The position numbers and the translations under genes were made by a program. The notes beneath the pieces are model-generated. The model was not told the DNA's origin. It was given only the letters and a program-made list of their open reading frames with translations, and did not search any database. 64,000 nucleotides of DNA from Actinomycetospora callitridis (lineage in GTDB: Bacteria; Actinomycetota; Actinomycetes; Mycobacteriales; Pseudonocardiaceae): NCBI RefSeq assembly GCF_028737265.1, contig NZ_JAQZAK010000001.1, positions 806,001 through 870,000 on the forward strand, written 5' to 3'. Numbering within the stretch: position 1 is the stretch's first letter; every line of letters starts with the position of its first letter. Below, piece after piece: positions 31,975-41,239 of the stretch.

Positions 31975-32309
31975 GTGCAAGCCCTGCGTCCACGCTTGCA
32001 CTGGGTGCGAGGAAACCCGCGTCGATCATGAGTGCGCGGCGGTGGGACCTCGTCGTCGCCGGGGTGGAGCTGGCGTGCGGCATCGGGGTCGCGGCGTACT
32101 TCGTCGTTCTCGGGCTCATTGCGGACGGTGCCCCGGACCGGTCGGCGCCGGACCGCGCGTCCCCGTTCCTGCTCGCCGCCCCTGGGCCTCGGGGTGCTCG
32201 GCACGATGGCGTGGCGCAGCGTGCGCCGCGCCAGAGCCGCGCCGGCTCCCGCACATGATCGAAGCGGATTTCCTGGCGTTGAGTGCAAGCGTGGACGCAG
32301 CGCTGGCAC
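31975..32309. repeat. Inverted-repeat-flanked mini-element (335 bp)
   Basis: Two 56-bp arms, 31975-32030 and 32254-32309, are inverted copies with about 47 of 56 positions identical, without gaps; the outer part of each holds GCGTCCACGCTTGCACT (left, 31986) and its complement. Each arm ends on an ATG triplet pointing inward. The 223 bases between encode a broken small membrane protein. The form resembles a MITE-like or repeat-derived element, but no target duplication and no transposase are seen, and copy number elsewhere is unknown. Confidence 0.6.
32028..32258 (+). pseudogene. Frameshifted small two-segment membrane protein inside the inverted-repeat element
   Basis: From ATG 32028 the frame gives a convincing membrane segment (VVAGVELACGIGVAAYFVVLGLIA), then, near 32175, at a CCCC run, sense moves to the next frame: GLGVLGTMAWRSVRRARA, a second membrane segment with a basic end. 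Removing one C joins them as LLAALGLGVLG. In the unshifted frame the end is nonsense and stops at 32258. After the shift the frame stays open into the next gene, so the original stop is unclear. I do not recognise the family. A sequencing error is possible. Confidence 0.45.
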
Positions 32310-32316
32310 ACCCCGT

Positions 32317-32952
32317 GTGCCGCCCCCACCCCAAGCCCCGCCCGCGCTGTCGAAGCACGGGTACGAGGAGCTGGCGCGGATCGTCGAGATCCTCGGGCGC
32401 GCCGGGATCCTCGCGCCCCGGCTCCCCGACCCCGCGGACCTGCGGGAGTCCGTGGCCGACGCCGGCGAGCCCGTCACCGCCGGCACGGTGCTCGGGGCGC
32501 TCCAGGAGGCCGAGTACTGGCACCCCGGCGTCGACGCCGACGAGTACCTCGCCGCCCTGGCCTTCCACGACGGCCACGGCGAGCAGCTCGCCGACACCGT
32601 GGCCGGCCACGTGGACGACCTCGCCCGGCTGGTCGGCGACGCGCTGACCGTGCGCCTCGAGCACCTCGAGATCGGCGAGCGCCACCGCATCGCCCTCCGC
32701 CTCGGTGACGACGTCCACGATCTCGACTACCGCGGTGCCGCGAAGTACCCCAGCACCGTCGTCCACCTCACCGTGGCGCGCGCCGCCCACGCGCGGGGGC
32801 GGCGCCTCGCCTGGCTCTGGGTCGACCAGGGCGTCTGGATCACGGCGCTGCGCGGTGGGACGACGGTGGAGGCGCTCAACGCCGAGCTGGCCGGCAGCGA
32901 GCCCTGGGAGTGGGTCGACGAGCAGCCCCCGACGGCCGCGGGCGAGCCGTGA
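32317..32952 (+). CDS. Hypothetical protein, 211 aa
   Basis: A soluble protein without Cys, signal or membrane segment. GTG 32317 is the only likely start after the inverted-repeat element; the frame is open further upstream through the element, so a longer form is possible. The body starts LSKHGYEELARIVEILGRAGI and contains EAEYWHPGVDADEYLAALAFHD, a His/Asp/Glu-rich helical stretch that recalls metal-binding helical bundles, and a C-terminal beta region (RLAWLWVDQGVWITALRGG). I do not recognise it. Its stop is 28 bp before the FAH-fold gene. Confidence 0.6.
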   Translation: MPPPPQAPPALSKHGYEELARIVEILGRAGILAPRLPDPADLRESVADAGEPVTAGTVLGALQEAEYWHPGVDADEYLAALAFHDGHGEQLADTVAGHVDDLARLVGDALTVRLEHLEIGERHRIALRLGDDVHDLDYRGAAKYPSTVVHLTVARAAHARGRRLAWLWVDQGVWITALRGGTTVEALNAELAGSEPWEWVDEQPPTAAGEP

Positions 32953-32966
32953 GACGCGGGTCGGGA

Positions 32967-32972
32967 TAGGGT
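32967..32972 (+). promoter_or_regulatory. Probable -10 element of a leaderless promoter
   Basis: TAGGGT is 8 bases upstream of the GTG at 32981, with no ribosome site between. Same spacing as at 19210 and on the IclR side at 53016-53011. Confidence 0.45.
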
Positions 32973-32980
32973 CCGCGCCC

Positions 32981-33772
32981 GTGCGTCTCGCCCGGATCAC
33001 CCACGCGGACGGTGTGTCGTTCGCCGCCCTGCAGTCGCCCACCACCGCGGGCGGTGAGCCCGACGGCGGAGACATCTGCGCCGAGATCGCCGAGCACCCG
33101 TTCGGCGACCCGACCTTCACCGGACGGACCTGGCCGCTGGCCGACGTCCGGCTGCTCGCGCCGATCCTGCCCACCAAGGTCGTGTGCATCGGCAAGAACT
33201 ACGCCGACCACGTCAGCGAGATGGGCGGCGAGGCCCCGCCCGCGCCGCTGATCTTCATGAAGCCCTCGACCACGGTCATCGGCCCCGGCGTCGCGATCCA
33301 GCTGCCGCCCGACTCGCAGCGCGTCGACTACGAGGGCGAGCTCGCGATCGTCATCGGCCGGCCGTGCCGCGACGTCCCCGAGGCCCGCGCCCGCGACGTC
33401 GTCCTGGGCTACACGGTGGCCAACGACGTCACCGCCCGGGACCTCCAACAGGCCGACGGGCAGTGGACGCGGGCGAAGGGCTACGACTCCTTCTGCCCCC
33501 TCGGGCCCTGGATCGAGACGACCATCGACCCCGGTGACCTCGCGATCCGCACCGAGCTCGACGGTGAGGTCCGCCAGGACTCCCGCACGCACCTGCTGCT
33601 GCACCCCGTCGAGGAGCTCATCGCCTACATCTCGCGGGTGATGACCCTGCTGCCGGGCGACGTGATCCTCACCGGCACCCCGGCGGGCGTCGGGCCGATG
33701 GCGTCGGGCCAGCAGGTCAGCGTCACCGTCGAGGGCATCGGCTCGCTGACCAACCCCGTCCAGGCGCGTTAG
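32981..33772 (+). CDS. Fumarylacetoacetate hydrolase-fold protein
   Basis: A 263-residue FAH-superfamily enzyme. The metal-binding core is KVVCIGKNYADHVSEMGGE, IFMKPSTTVIGPG, the Glu pair in VDYEGELAIVIGR, and the Asp in GYTVANDVTARDLQ; the end has LLPGDVILTGTPAGVGPM. Members hydrolyse C-C bonds of beta-diketones or decarboxylate oxaloacetate-like acids with Mg2+. The homologue Rv2993c also lies near leuB (from memory). Substrate unknown. It precedes lysS by 55 bp, which has its own likely promoter TACCCT at 33782. Confidence 0.9.
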   Translation: MRLARITHADGVSFAALQSPTTAGGEPDGGDICAEIAEHPFGDPTFTGRTWPLADVRLLAPILPTKVVCIGKNYADHVSEMGGEAPPAPLIFMKPSTTVIGPGVAIQLPPDSQRVDYEGELAIVIGRPCRDVPEARARDVVLGYTVANDVTARDLQQADGQWTRAKGYDSFCPLGPWIETTIDPGDLAIRTELDGEVRQDSRTHLLLHPVEELIAYISRVMTLLPGDVILTGTPAGVGPMASGQQVSVTVEGIGSLTNPVQAR

Positions 33773-33827
33773 GCCGCCCCGTACCCTGGACGGGATCGAT
33801 TCGTCGGGACCGAAGGGGCGCGCGCAG

Positions 33828-35486
33828 GTGGTGGAGACGGCCGGGACACCGGAGCCGGACTGGGTGTCGACGATGGCCGACGAGGTGATCGAGGCCGCCA
33901 CGCGGCGCCATCCGCACCAGAAGATCGTCTGCGCGTCCGGCCTGAGCCCCTCGGGCCCGATCCACCTGGGCAACCTGCGCGAGGTCATGACCCCGCACCT
34001 CGTCGCCGACGAGATCCGCCGCCGCGGGTACGACTGCGAGCACCTGATCTCGTGGGACGACTACGACCGCTTCCGCCGCCTCCCCGCCGGGATCGACCCC
34101 GCGTGGGAGGAGCACATCGGCAAGCCGCTCTCCGCGGTGCCGGCGCCGGCGGGCAGCGAGCACCCGAACTGGGCGGAGCACTTCAAGGCGCCGATGATCG
34201 CCGCGCTCGACGAGCTGGGCGTGCCCTACCGCGGGATCAGCCAGACCGAGCAGTACACGTCGGGCGCCTACCGCGACCAGGTGCTGCTCGCGATGCGCGA
34301 GCGCGCCCGGATCGACGGCATCCTCGGGCGCTTCCGCACGAAGAAGAAGGAGACCCCGGAGAACGACGACCCCGATGACGGCGGCGACGTCGTCACCGGG
34401 AGCGAGTACTTCCCGTTCAAGCCCTACTGCGGGGCCTGCGGGCGCGACGACACCACGGTCACCGCCTACGACGACGACACCACGGAGATGACCTACACGT
34501 GCGCGTGCGGGTCCTCCGAGACGGTGCTGCTGCGGGAGTTCACGCGCGGCAAGCTCGTGTGGAAGGTCGACTGGCCGATGCGCTGGGCCTACGAGGGCGT
34601 GCACTTCGAGCCCTCGGGCGTCGACCACTCCTCGCCCGGCTCGTCGTTCCAGGTCGGCGGGCTGATCGTGGACGAGGTCTTCGGCGGCGAGGCCCCGATC
34701 GGCCCCATGTACGCGTTCGTCGGCATCACCGGGCAGGCGAAGATGTCGAGCTCGCGCGGGTCGGTGCCCACGCCCGGCGACGCCCTCGAGATCCTCGAGG
34801 TGCCGGTGCTGCGGTGGCTGTTCGCCCGCCGCCGCCCCAACCAGGCGATCAAGGTCGCGTTCGACCAGGAGATCCACCGCCTCTACGACGAGTGGGACGC
34901 CCTGGGGCGCAAGGTGGCCGCCGGGACGGCCGGTGGCATCGAGACCACCGGCCACCTCCGCGCCGTGACGACGGCCGAGCGCGCGCTGCCGACGACCCCG
35001 GAGCCGGTGGCCTACCGGACGCTCGCGTCGGTCGTCGACATCACCGCGGGCGACCCCGCCCAGCTCGAGCGCATCCTGGCCGGGCTGGACGCGACGCCCG
35101 ACGGCGCGCGCCCGCGCCTCGACCGCGCCGCCGCCTGGGTCGCGACCTACATGCCCGAGGACGCGCACACCCGGCTGCGCGGGGAGCCGGACGCCGGTCT
35201 GCTCGGCGAGCTCGACGAGCAGGACCGCGAGGCCGTCGCGATGCTGCGCGACCACCTCACCGACGACTGGTCGCTCGACGGCCTGACGACGCTGGTCTAC
35301 GGCGTGCCCAAGAAGCAGGCGGGGCTCCCGCTCGACGTCAAGCCCACCGACGAGCTCAAGGCCGCGCAGCGCCGCTTCTTCGTCACGGTCTACCGGCTGC
35401 TGATCGGCGCCGACACCGGCCCGCGCCTGCCCACCCTGCTCCTCGCCGCCGGCCCCGAGCGGGTGCGGCACCTGCTGGGCGGCTGA
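33828..35486 (+). CDS. lysS: Class I lysyl-tRNA synthetase
   Basis: Charges tRNA-Lys by the Rossmann-fold class I enzyme that is typical of archaea and of some bacteria, not the common class II form. The 552-residue product has the HIGH equivalent HLGN (residues 46-49) in SGPIHLGNLREV and the KMSKS equivalent KMSSS (from Lys305) in GQAKMSSSRGS, plus a zinc-like CGAC...CACG pair in the middle and a C-terminal helical anticodon-binding part. GTG 33828. Whether a second, class II LysRS exists elsewhere in this genome is unknown. Convergent with the AIM24-like gene, 17 bp away. Confidence 0.92.
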   Translation: MVETAGTPEPDWVSTMADEVIEAATRRHPHQKIVCASGLSPSGPIHLGNLREVMTPHLVADEIRRRGYDCEHLISWDDYDRFRRLPAGIDPAWEEHIGKPLSAVPAPAGSEHPNWAEHFKAPMIAALDELGVPYRGISQTEQYTSGAYRDQVLLAMRERARIDGILGRFRTKKKETPENDDPDDGGDVVTGSEYFPFKPYCGACGRDDTTVTAYDDDTTEMTYTCACGSSETVLLREFTRGKLVWKVDWPMRWAYEGVHFEPSGVDHSSPGSSFQVGGLIVDEVFGGEAPIGPMYAFVGITGQAKMSSSRGSVPTPGDALEILEVPVLRWLFARRRPNQAIKVAFDQEIHRLYDEWDALGRKVAAGTAGGIETTGHLRAVTTAERALPTTPEPVAYRTLASVVDITAGDPAQLERILAGLDATPDGARPRLDRAAAWVATYMPEDAHTRLRGEPDAGLLGELDEQDREAVAMLRDHLTDDWSLDGLTTLVYGVPKKQAGLPLDVKPTDELKAAQRRFFVTVYRLLIGADTGPRLPTLLLAAGPERVRHLLGG

Positions 35487-35503
35487 TCCCGGCTGCAGGG
35501 CCA

Positions 35504-36253
35504 CTACCGCAGGAAGCTCCCGAGCACGCCGCCGACGCCGCTCTGGCCGGCCTGCTGGCCGCTGCCCTGGCCGGCGACGCCGCTGACCGGCACCTCCTCG
35601 GAGGGCTGGACGATGACGAAGCCGCGGCCGGCGAAGCCCATGGTGAAGGCCTCGCCGGTCGTGCGGCCGAGCAGCGTGCCGAGGCCGAGCTGGTCGGCGC
35701 GGTGCACCCCGACCTGCAGGCCGGCCGACCACGCGATGGCGGCCTGCGGGTCGGCGTACGTCGGCTGGTCCACGTCGAGCACCACCGGCGAGCCCTTGCA
35801 CGTGATCGCGAGCCGGCCGCGTCCCCGGAACACGCAGTTGAAGAGCCCGGCCCCGGACATCGATCCGGCGCCCTGCACCATCGCGATGTCGTAGGAGAGC
35901 GACGGCTCGAACGCGAGCACGTTCTTCCCGTTGATCGTCAGCGCGTCGTCCGAGCCCTCGAGGTCGATGAGGTGCACGTCCGAGGCGGCGTCGGCCAGGA
36001 AGACGTCACCGCGGCCGCTGATCTTCATCAGCGGCACGCCCTCCCCGGTGAACTGCTGCTTGAGGAAGTTGCCGATCCCGCCCGACCCGAGGGCCTCGAA
36101 GTGCACCTGTCCCTGGAACGCGACCATCGAGCCCTGGCGCGCGAGGCAGTCGCCGTTGAGCTCGACCTTGAGCATCTTCCCGTTCTGGAGTCGCAGACCC
36201 GGCTGCGCGGACTCCTGCTCCTGGTTCTCCGGGGCGAACAGGTTGCTGCGCAT
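35504..36253 (-). CDS. AIM24 family protein
   Basis: A 249-residue protein of the AIM24/TRAP-like beta-prism family, seen in LKVELNGDCLARQGSMVAFQGQV, KISGRGDVFLADAASDVHLI, GAGSMSGAGLFNCVFRGRGRL and GRTTGEAFTMGFAGRGFVIVQPSE. There are no catalytic motifs; the family may be scaffold- or membrane-associated in bacteria, and the mitochondrial namesake affects inner-membrane organisation. ATG 36253 is chosen because GAGGAG lies 5 bases upstream. The C-terminal tail is Gly/Gln-rich and probably disordered. Divergent from the MFS gene. Confidence 0.85.
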   Translation of the reverse strand: MRSNLFAPENQEQESAQPGLRLQNGKMLKVELNGDCLARQGSMVAFQGQVHFEALGSGGIGNFLKQQFTGEGVPLMKISGRGDVFLADAASDVHLIDLEGSDDALTINGKNVLAFEPSLSYDIAMVQGAGSMSGAGLFNCVFRGRGRLAITCKGSPVVLDVDQPTYADPQAAIAWSAGLQVGVHRADQLGLGTLLGRTTGEAFTMGFAGRGFVIVQPSEEVPVSGVAGQGSGQQAGQSGVGGVLGSFLR

Positions 36254-36458
36254 CGGGGCTCCTCGTGACCTTGCGTGACAGGGAGTGCTCGCCGGGGGGA
36301 GCATCCGGCGGAATCATTCCGCTGCCGAACACGAGGAGTCAACGTCGACGTCAGCGGGGGACGCGAAGACGACGACGTTGGCGCGGACAGTTGCCCTCAC
36401 CCGTCCGGGTGCGCTTCCATCCCGTCCAACCCGAGACCCGGAGTCGAGGAGGACGCCC

Positions 36459-37754
36459 GTGGCCGGCTCGCCGAACGCACCGTCCCGCCGGAGCATCTTC
36501 GCGGCGAGCTTCATCGGCACGTCGATCGAGTGGTACGACTACTACATCTTCGGCACCGCCGCGGCGCTGGTGTTCGGGACCCTCTTCTTCCCGCAGTTCT
36601 CCTCCGTCGCCGGCACGCTGGCCGCGTTCGGCACCTTCGCTGTCGGGTTCATCGCCCGGCCGCTGGGCGCCGCGGTGATCGGGCACTACGGGGACCGCAT
36701 CGGCCGCAAGGCGATGCTCGTCCTGACCCTGCTGCTCACCGGCGGCGCGACGGCGCTCATCGGCCTGCTGCCGACGTACGCGGCGATCGGCGTCGCCGCC
36801 CCCCTGCTGCTCGTGCTCCTGCGTCTGCTGCAGGGCTTCGGCGTCGGCGGGGAGTGGGGCGGCGCGGTCCTCATCGCCACCGAGCACGCGTCCCCTCGGC
36901 GGCGCGCGGTCTACGGCAGCTTCGCGCAGTTCGGTGTGCCGATCGGCGTGCTGACGTCCAACCTCGCCTTCCTCGCCGTGGCCGGCCTGCCCGACGAGTC
37001 GTTCGTGTCCTGGGGCTGGCGCATCCCGTTCCTGCTGTCGGTGGTGCTCGTCGTCGTCGGCTTCGTCGTGCGCAGCCGCCTGCAGGACGCGCCGGAGTTC
37101 GAGCAGGTCAAGGCGAAGCGGGAGACGAGCACGGTGCCCTTCACCGAGCTCCTGCGCCGCCATCCCCGGGTGCTGGCCCTGGCGAGCCTCGCCTCGATCG
37201 CACCGCCCGCCGTCGGCTACACCGTCATCGTCTACATGCTCAGCTACGGCACGACCGCGCTGGACTACGAGCGCACCACCCTGCTGACGCTGATCATGCT
37301 CTCGACGGTCGTGTGGGTGGCGACGATCGTGGTCGCGGCGCTCCTGTCCGACCGCTACGGCTCGCGACGCGTGTTCATCATCGGTGCCGTGACGGCGGTG
37401 ATCTGGCCGGTCCCGATGTTCGCACTGGTCAACACCGGATCCGCCGGGCTCGCGGGCCTCGCCTTCGCGGTGGCCGCGATCGTCCAGGGCATCATGGCCG
37501 GCGCGCAGGGCGGGCTGTTCAGCGAGATCTTCCCGGTGCGCGTGCGGTACAGCGGCATCTCGATCGCCTACCAGGTCGGGGGGATGGTCGGCGGGGCCAT
37601 CACCCCGCTCGTCGCCACCGCGCTGTTCGGCGCCACCGGCTCGTCGACGCCGATCGCGCTCTACGTCACGGCCCTGTCGCTGCTGAGCCTCGTCGCGGTC
37701 TTCGGGCTCCGGGAGGGGTCCGCGCGGTCCACGGACCAGGTCCCGGCGCGGTAG
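36459..37754 (+). CDS. MFS metabolite:proton symporter (MHS family)
   Basis: A 431-residue, twelve-segment transporter. The loop 2-3 signature is FIARPLGAAVIGHYGDRIGRK, and SIEWYDYYIFGTAAALVF at the first segment is typical of the MHS branch (shikimate, proline/betaine, citrate and related uptake). GTG 36459 has GAGGAGG six bases upstream; the longer frame adds a soluble stretch with no membrane logic. The substrate cannot be read out. Its stop is 3 bp from the convergent ileS stop. Confidence 0.88.
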   Translation: MAGSPNAPSRRSIFAASFIGTSIEWYDYYIFGTAAALVFGTLFFPQFSSVAGTLAAFGTFAVGFIARPLGAAVIGHYGDRIGRKAMLVLTLLLTGGATALIGLLPTYAAIGVAAPLLLVLLRLLQGFGVGGEWGGAVLIATEHASPRRRAVYGSFAQFGVPIGVLTSNLAFLAVAGLPDESFVSWGWRIPFLLSVVLVVVGFVVRSRLQDAPEFEQVKAKRETSTVPFTELLRRHPRVLALASLASIAPPAVGYTVIVYMLSYGTTALDYERTTLLTLIMLSTVVWVATIVVAALLSDRYGSRRVFIIGAVTAVIWPVPMFALVNTGSAGLAGLAFAVAAIVQGIMAGAQGGLFSEIFPVRVRYSGISIAYQVGGMVGGAITPLVATALFGATGSSTPIALYVTALSLLSLVAVFGLREGSARSTDQVPAR

Positions 37755-37757
37755 GGG

Positions 37758-40700
37758 TCAGACCTCCGTCGGCGTGATGGCGACGGCGAGCGCGAGGTCG
37801 TCGGAGTGCGCCGCGGCGTCCCCGTTCACGGTGCCCTCCGTCATCGACACCGCGAGGACCTCCTCGGCGATGGTGCCCGCGTGCGTGCGCACCGCGTCGG
37901 CGACGTCGGCCCGCCCGGCGGTCCAGGTCAGGGCGATCCGGTCGGACACCTCGAGCCCGCGGGTCTTGCGGGCCTCCTGCACCACCCGGACGACGTCGCG
38001 GGCGAGGCCGGCGGCGCGCAGCTCGTCGGTGAGCTCGGTGTCGAGGCCGACCGACAGGCCGCCCTCGGAGCGCACCGCCCAGCCCTCCCGGGGGCTCTCC
38101 TCGACGAGGATCTCGTCGCCGGACAGCGTGATCTCCTCGCCGTCGACGACGACGGTGAGCGTGCCGTCGACCGGGGTGTCGGTGGAGGCCTTGACCGCCT
38201 CCGCGACGACCGGGGTCCGCTTCGCGAACCGCTTGCCCAGCGCCCGGAAGTTCGGCTTGACCGTCACCTCGACGAGGTCCGCACCGGCCGCCTCGACGCG
38301 CGCGACGTTGAGCTCCTCGGCGATCTCGGCGAGCAGGCCGTCCTCGAGGGCGCCGAACCCGTTCGCGGCCACGACGGCGCGGGCCAGGGGCTGGCGGGTG
38401 CGCACGCCGCTGGCGGCGCGCGTCGAGCGTCCGAGCTCGACGACCCGGCGCACGAGCGCCATCCGGTCGGCCAGCCCACGGTCGATCGCGGACTCGTCGA
38501 CCTCGGGCCAGTCGGTGAGGTGCACCGAGTCGGGAGCGCCCACGACCACGTCGCCCTGGAGCAGCGTCCAGAGGTGGTCGGTGGTGAACGGGGTGAACGG
38601 CGCCATCAGCCGCGAGAGCGTCTCGACGCAGTGGTGCAGCGTGGCGAGGGCCTCGGGCTCGCCCGCCCAGAAGCGGCGGCGCGAGCGGCGCACGTACCAG
38701 TTCGACAGGCCGTCGACGAACGACGTGATCGCGCGCCCGGCGCTCGAGGAGTCGAAGTCGTCGAGCGCACGCGTGACCTCACGGACGCAGCCCGCGAGCT
38801 CGCCGAGCACCCAGCGGTCCATCGGGTGGGACCTATCGGCGTGCTTCCCTGTCTGGACCGGCTCGCCGGTGGGCCGCCAGCCCGAGGCGTTCGCGTAGGT
38901 GACCAGGAACGACGCGGTGTTCCAGTAGGTCAGCAGGACCTTGCGGACGATCTCGCGGAGCGCCTCGTGCCCGACGCGGCGGTCGACCCACGGCGAGCCC
39001 TGCGCCAGCATCAGCCAGCGCACGGCGTCGGCGCCGTGGGAGTCGAACAGCTCGAACGGGTCGAGCACGTTGCCGAGGTGCTTCGACATCTTGCGGCCCT
39101 GCTCGTCGAGCAGCAGGCCCAGGCAGACGACGTTCTCGTAGGACGACCGGTCGAACACCAGCGTGCCCACGGCCATCAGCGAGTAGAACCAGCCGCGGGT
39201 CTGGTCGATGGCCTCGCAGATGTACTGCGCGGGGTAGGCCTGCTCGAAGTCGGCCTCGTGGTGGTGCGGCGCGCCCCACTGGGCGAACGGCATCGCACCC
39301 GAGTCGTACCAGACGTCGATGACGTCGGTGACCCGTCGCATCGTGCCGCTGCCCGACGGCGCCGGGAACGTGATGTCGTCGACGAACGGGCGGTGCGGGT
39401 CGAGCTCCGAGAGGTCCTCGCCGGCCCAGCGGCCCAGCTCCGCGAGCGAGCCGACGCAGACCATCTCCGAGGGGTCGGAGTCGTTGCGCCAGATCGGCAG
39501 CGGCGTGCCCCAGTACCGGTTGCGCGAGAGCGCCCAGTCGACGTTGTTCTCGAGCCACCCGCCGTAACGGCCGTGCTTGATGTGCGGCGGGTACCAGTTC
39601 GTCCGCTCGTTCTCCTCGACCAGGCGGTCGCGGATCTCGGTGGTGCGGATGAACCACGAGGGCAGCGCGTAGTAGATCAGCGGCGTGTGGCAGCGCCAGC
39701 AGTGCGGATAGGAGTGCTCGTAGGACTCGGAGCGCCATAGCACGCCGCGTGCGCGCAGCTCGTCGACCAGCGTCGGGTCCGCGCCCTTGAAGAACATCCC
39801 GCCGACCAGCGGGACGTCGGCGTAGAAGTGCCCGTCCGGACCGATCGGGTTGACCATCTCGAGGCCCTCGGCCTTGGCCACGAGGTGGTCCTCGGCGCCG
39901 AACGCGGGCGCCATGTGCACGAGGCCGGTGCCGGCCTCGGTGGTGACGTGGTCACCGTGCACGACGCGGTGCGCGTCTCCGAAGCGCTCGTCGGAGATCA
40001 GGTCGAGCGGACGGCGGTAGTGGCTGCCGAGCAGGTCGGATCCCGCGAGGCGGTCGGTCACCCGGGCGTCCTCACCGAGCACGGACAGCAGGTCCTCGGC
40101 GACGACGAGGTCGTCCCCGGCGGCGGTCGTCGCCCGGACGTAGACGATGTCGCGGGCGACGGCGACGGCGGTGTTCGACGGCAGCGTCCAGGGTGTCGTC
40201 GTCCAGACCAGCAGGTCGGCGCCGGCAGTCTCTTCCCCCGTCGCTCCGCTCGCCCCCCAGACCCCGTCCGTCAGGGGGAAGCGCACGTAGACGGAGGGGT
40301 CGACGTCGTCCTCGTACCCGAGGGCGACCTCGTGGTCGGACAGCGGCGTCTCGTCCCGCGGGCAGTACGGGGTGACGCGGTGGTCCTCGACCAGCAGGCC
40401 CTTGTCGAAGATGGTCTTGAGCGACCACCAGACGCTCTCGACGTAGCGCGGGGCCATGGTCAGGTAGGCCTCGTCGAGGTCCACCCAGTAGCCCATGCGC
40501 TCGGTCATCGCCGCGAACGCCGAGACGTTGCGCAGCGCCGACTCCTTGCAGGCGGCGTTGAACTCCGCGATGCCGTACTTCTCGATGTCGCCCTTGCTCG
40601 TGAAGCCGAGCTCCTTCTCCACCGCGAGCTCGACCGGGAGGCCGTGGCAGTCCCAGCCGGCGCGGCGCGGGACGCTGTAGCCGCGCATCGTCTTGAAGCG

Positions 40701-40943
40701 CGGGAAGAGGTCCTTGAACGCCCGGGCCTCGACGTGGTGGGTGCCGGGCTGGCCGTTGGCCGTCGGCGGGCCCTCGTAGAAGATCCACGGCTCACCGCCC
40801 GCGGTGCGCTCGAGGCTGCGACGGAACACGTCGCGGTCGGCCCAGCGGGCCAGCACCTCGCGCTCGACGGCGGGCAGGTCCACGCTCGCGGGCAGGGCGG
40901 CGAACGCGGCCTTGCCGGTGGCGGGGGACGGCGGAGAGCTCAC
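37758..40943 (-). CDS. ileS: Isoleucyl-tRNA synthetase, IleS2-like
   Basis: Charges tRNA-Ile and edits valine. The 1061-residue product has the HIGH-motif variant GTHH (residues 67-70) in GPPTANGQPGTHHVEAR and KMSKH (from residue 618) in GRKMSKHLGN, both features of the eukaryote-like IleS2 type, as are the length and the absence of a C-terminal zinc finger. IleS2 enzymes are often less sensitive to mupirocin. The CP1 editing domain is present. I see no T-box in the short region upstream; the leader to tRNA-Gln is 176 bp. Confidence 0.96.
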   Translation of the reverse strand: MSSPPSPATGKAAFAALPASVDLPAVEREVLARWADRDVFRRSLERTAGGEPWIFYEGPPTANGQPGTHHVEARAFKDLFPRFKTMRGYSVPRRAGWDCHGLPVELAVEKELGFTSKGDIEKYGIAEFNAACKESALRNVSAFAAMTERMGYWVDLDEAYLTMAPRYVESVWWSLKTIFDKGLLVEDHRVTPYCPRDETPLSDHEVALGYEDDVDPSVYVRFPLTDGVWGASGATGEETAGADLLVWTTTPWTLPSNTAVAVARDIVYVRATTAAGDDLVVAEDLLSVLGEDARVTDRLAGSDLLGSHYRRPLDLISDERFGDAHRVVHGDHVTTEAGTGLVHMAPAFGAEDHLVAKAEGLEMVNPIGPDGHFYADVPLVGGMFFKGADPTLVDELRARGVLWRSESYEHSYPHCWRCHTPLIYYALPSWFIRTTEIRDRLVEENERTNWYPPHIKHGRYGGWLENNVDWALSRNRYWGTPLPIWRNDSDPSEMVCVGSLAELGRWAGEDLSELDPHRPFVDDITFPAPSGSGTMRRVTDVIDVWYDSGAMPFAQWGAPHHHEADFEQAYPAQYICEAIDQTRGWFYSLMAVGTLVFDRSSYENVVCLGLLLDEQGRKMSKHLGNVLDPFELFDSHGADAVRWLMLAQGSPWVDRRVGHEALREIVRKVLLTYWNTASFLVTYANASGWRPTGEPVQTGKHADRSHPMDRWVLGELAGCVREVTRALDDFDSSSAGRAITSFVDGLSNWYVRRSRRRFWAGEPEALATLHHCVETLSRLMAPFTPFTTDHLWTLLQGDVVVGAPDSVHLTDWPEVDESAIDRGLADRMALVRRVVELGRSTRAASGVRTRQPLARAVVAANGFGALEDGLLAEIAEELNVARVEAAGADLVEVTVKPNFRALGKRFAKRTPVVAEAVKASTDTPVDGTLTVVVDGEEITLSGDEILVEESPREGWAVRSEGGLSVGLDTELTDELRAAGLARDVVRVVQEARKTRGLEVSDRIALTWTAGRADVADAVRTHAGTIAEEVLAVSMTEGTVNGDAAAHSDDLALAVAITPTEV

Positions 40944-41119
40944 GTCTCGATCTTCCTGGTGGTGCGGCAGCCCAACTCAGCCAGCCTACCGGGGGCTCCG
41001 AGGCGGTTCTGACCTGCGGGCCCGGCGCGGTCGCGGGGGGTGTCGAACCCGCTTAGGCCGATGTCTTAGACTTGTCGGCGTCGTCGAGCGCAGCGCTTCG
41101 TCACGCTCGGTGATCGCCA

Positions 41120-41191
41120 TGGGGTATGGTGTAATTGGCAACACGGCTGATTCTGGTTCAGTTGTTCTAGGTTCGAGTCCTGGTACCCCAG
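41120..41191 (+). tRNA. tRNA-Gln (CTG)
   Basis: A 72-base cloverleaf: acceptor TGGGGTA/TACCCCA, anticodon loop TTCTGGT with anticodon CTG, T loop TTCGAGT, discriminator G, no encoded CCA. It is a substrate for the GatCAB route after mischarging with Glu. Confidence 0.95.
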
Positions 41192-41239
41192 CTGCGAGCG
41201 GTGCCGGACCGTGATCTAGGGTCGTCACCGTTCTCCTAG

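Noticed and set aside
40944..41119. T-box riboswitch upstream of ileS
   Set aside because: The conserved GGTGGNACCGCG antiterminator core could not be found on the minus strand, and the leader is short.
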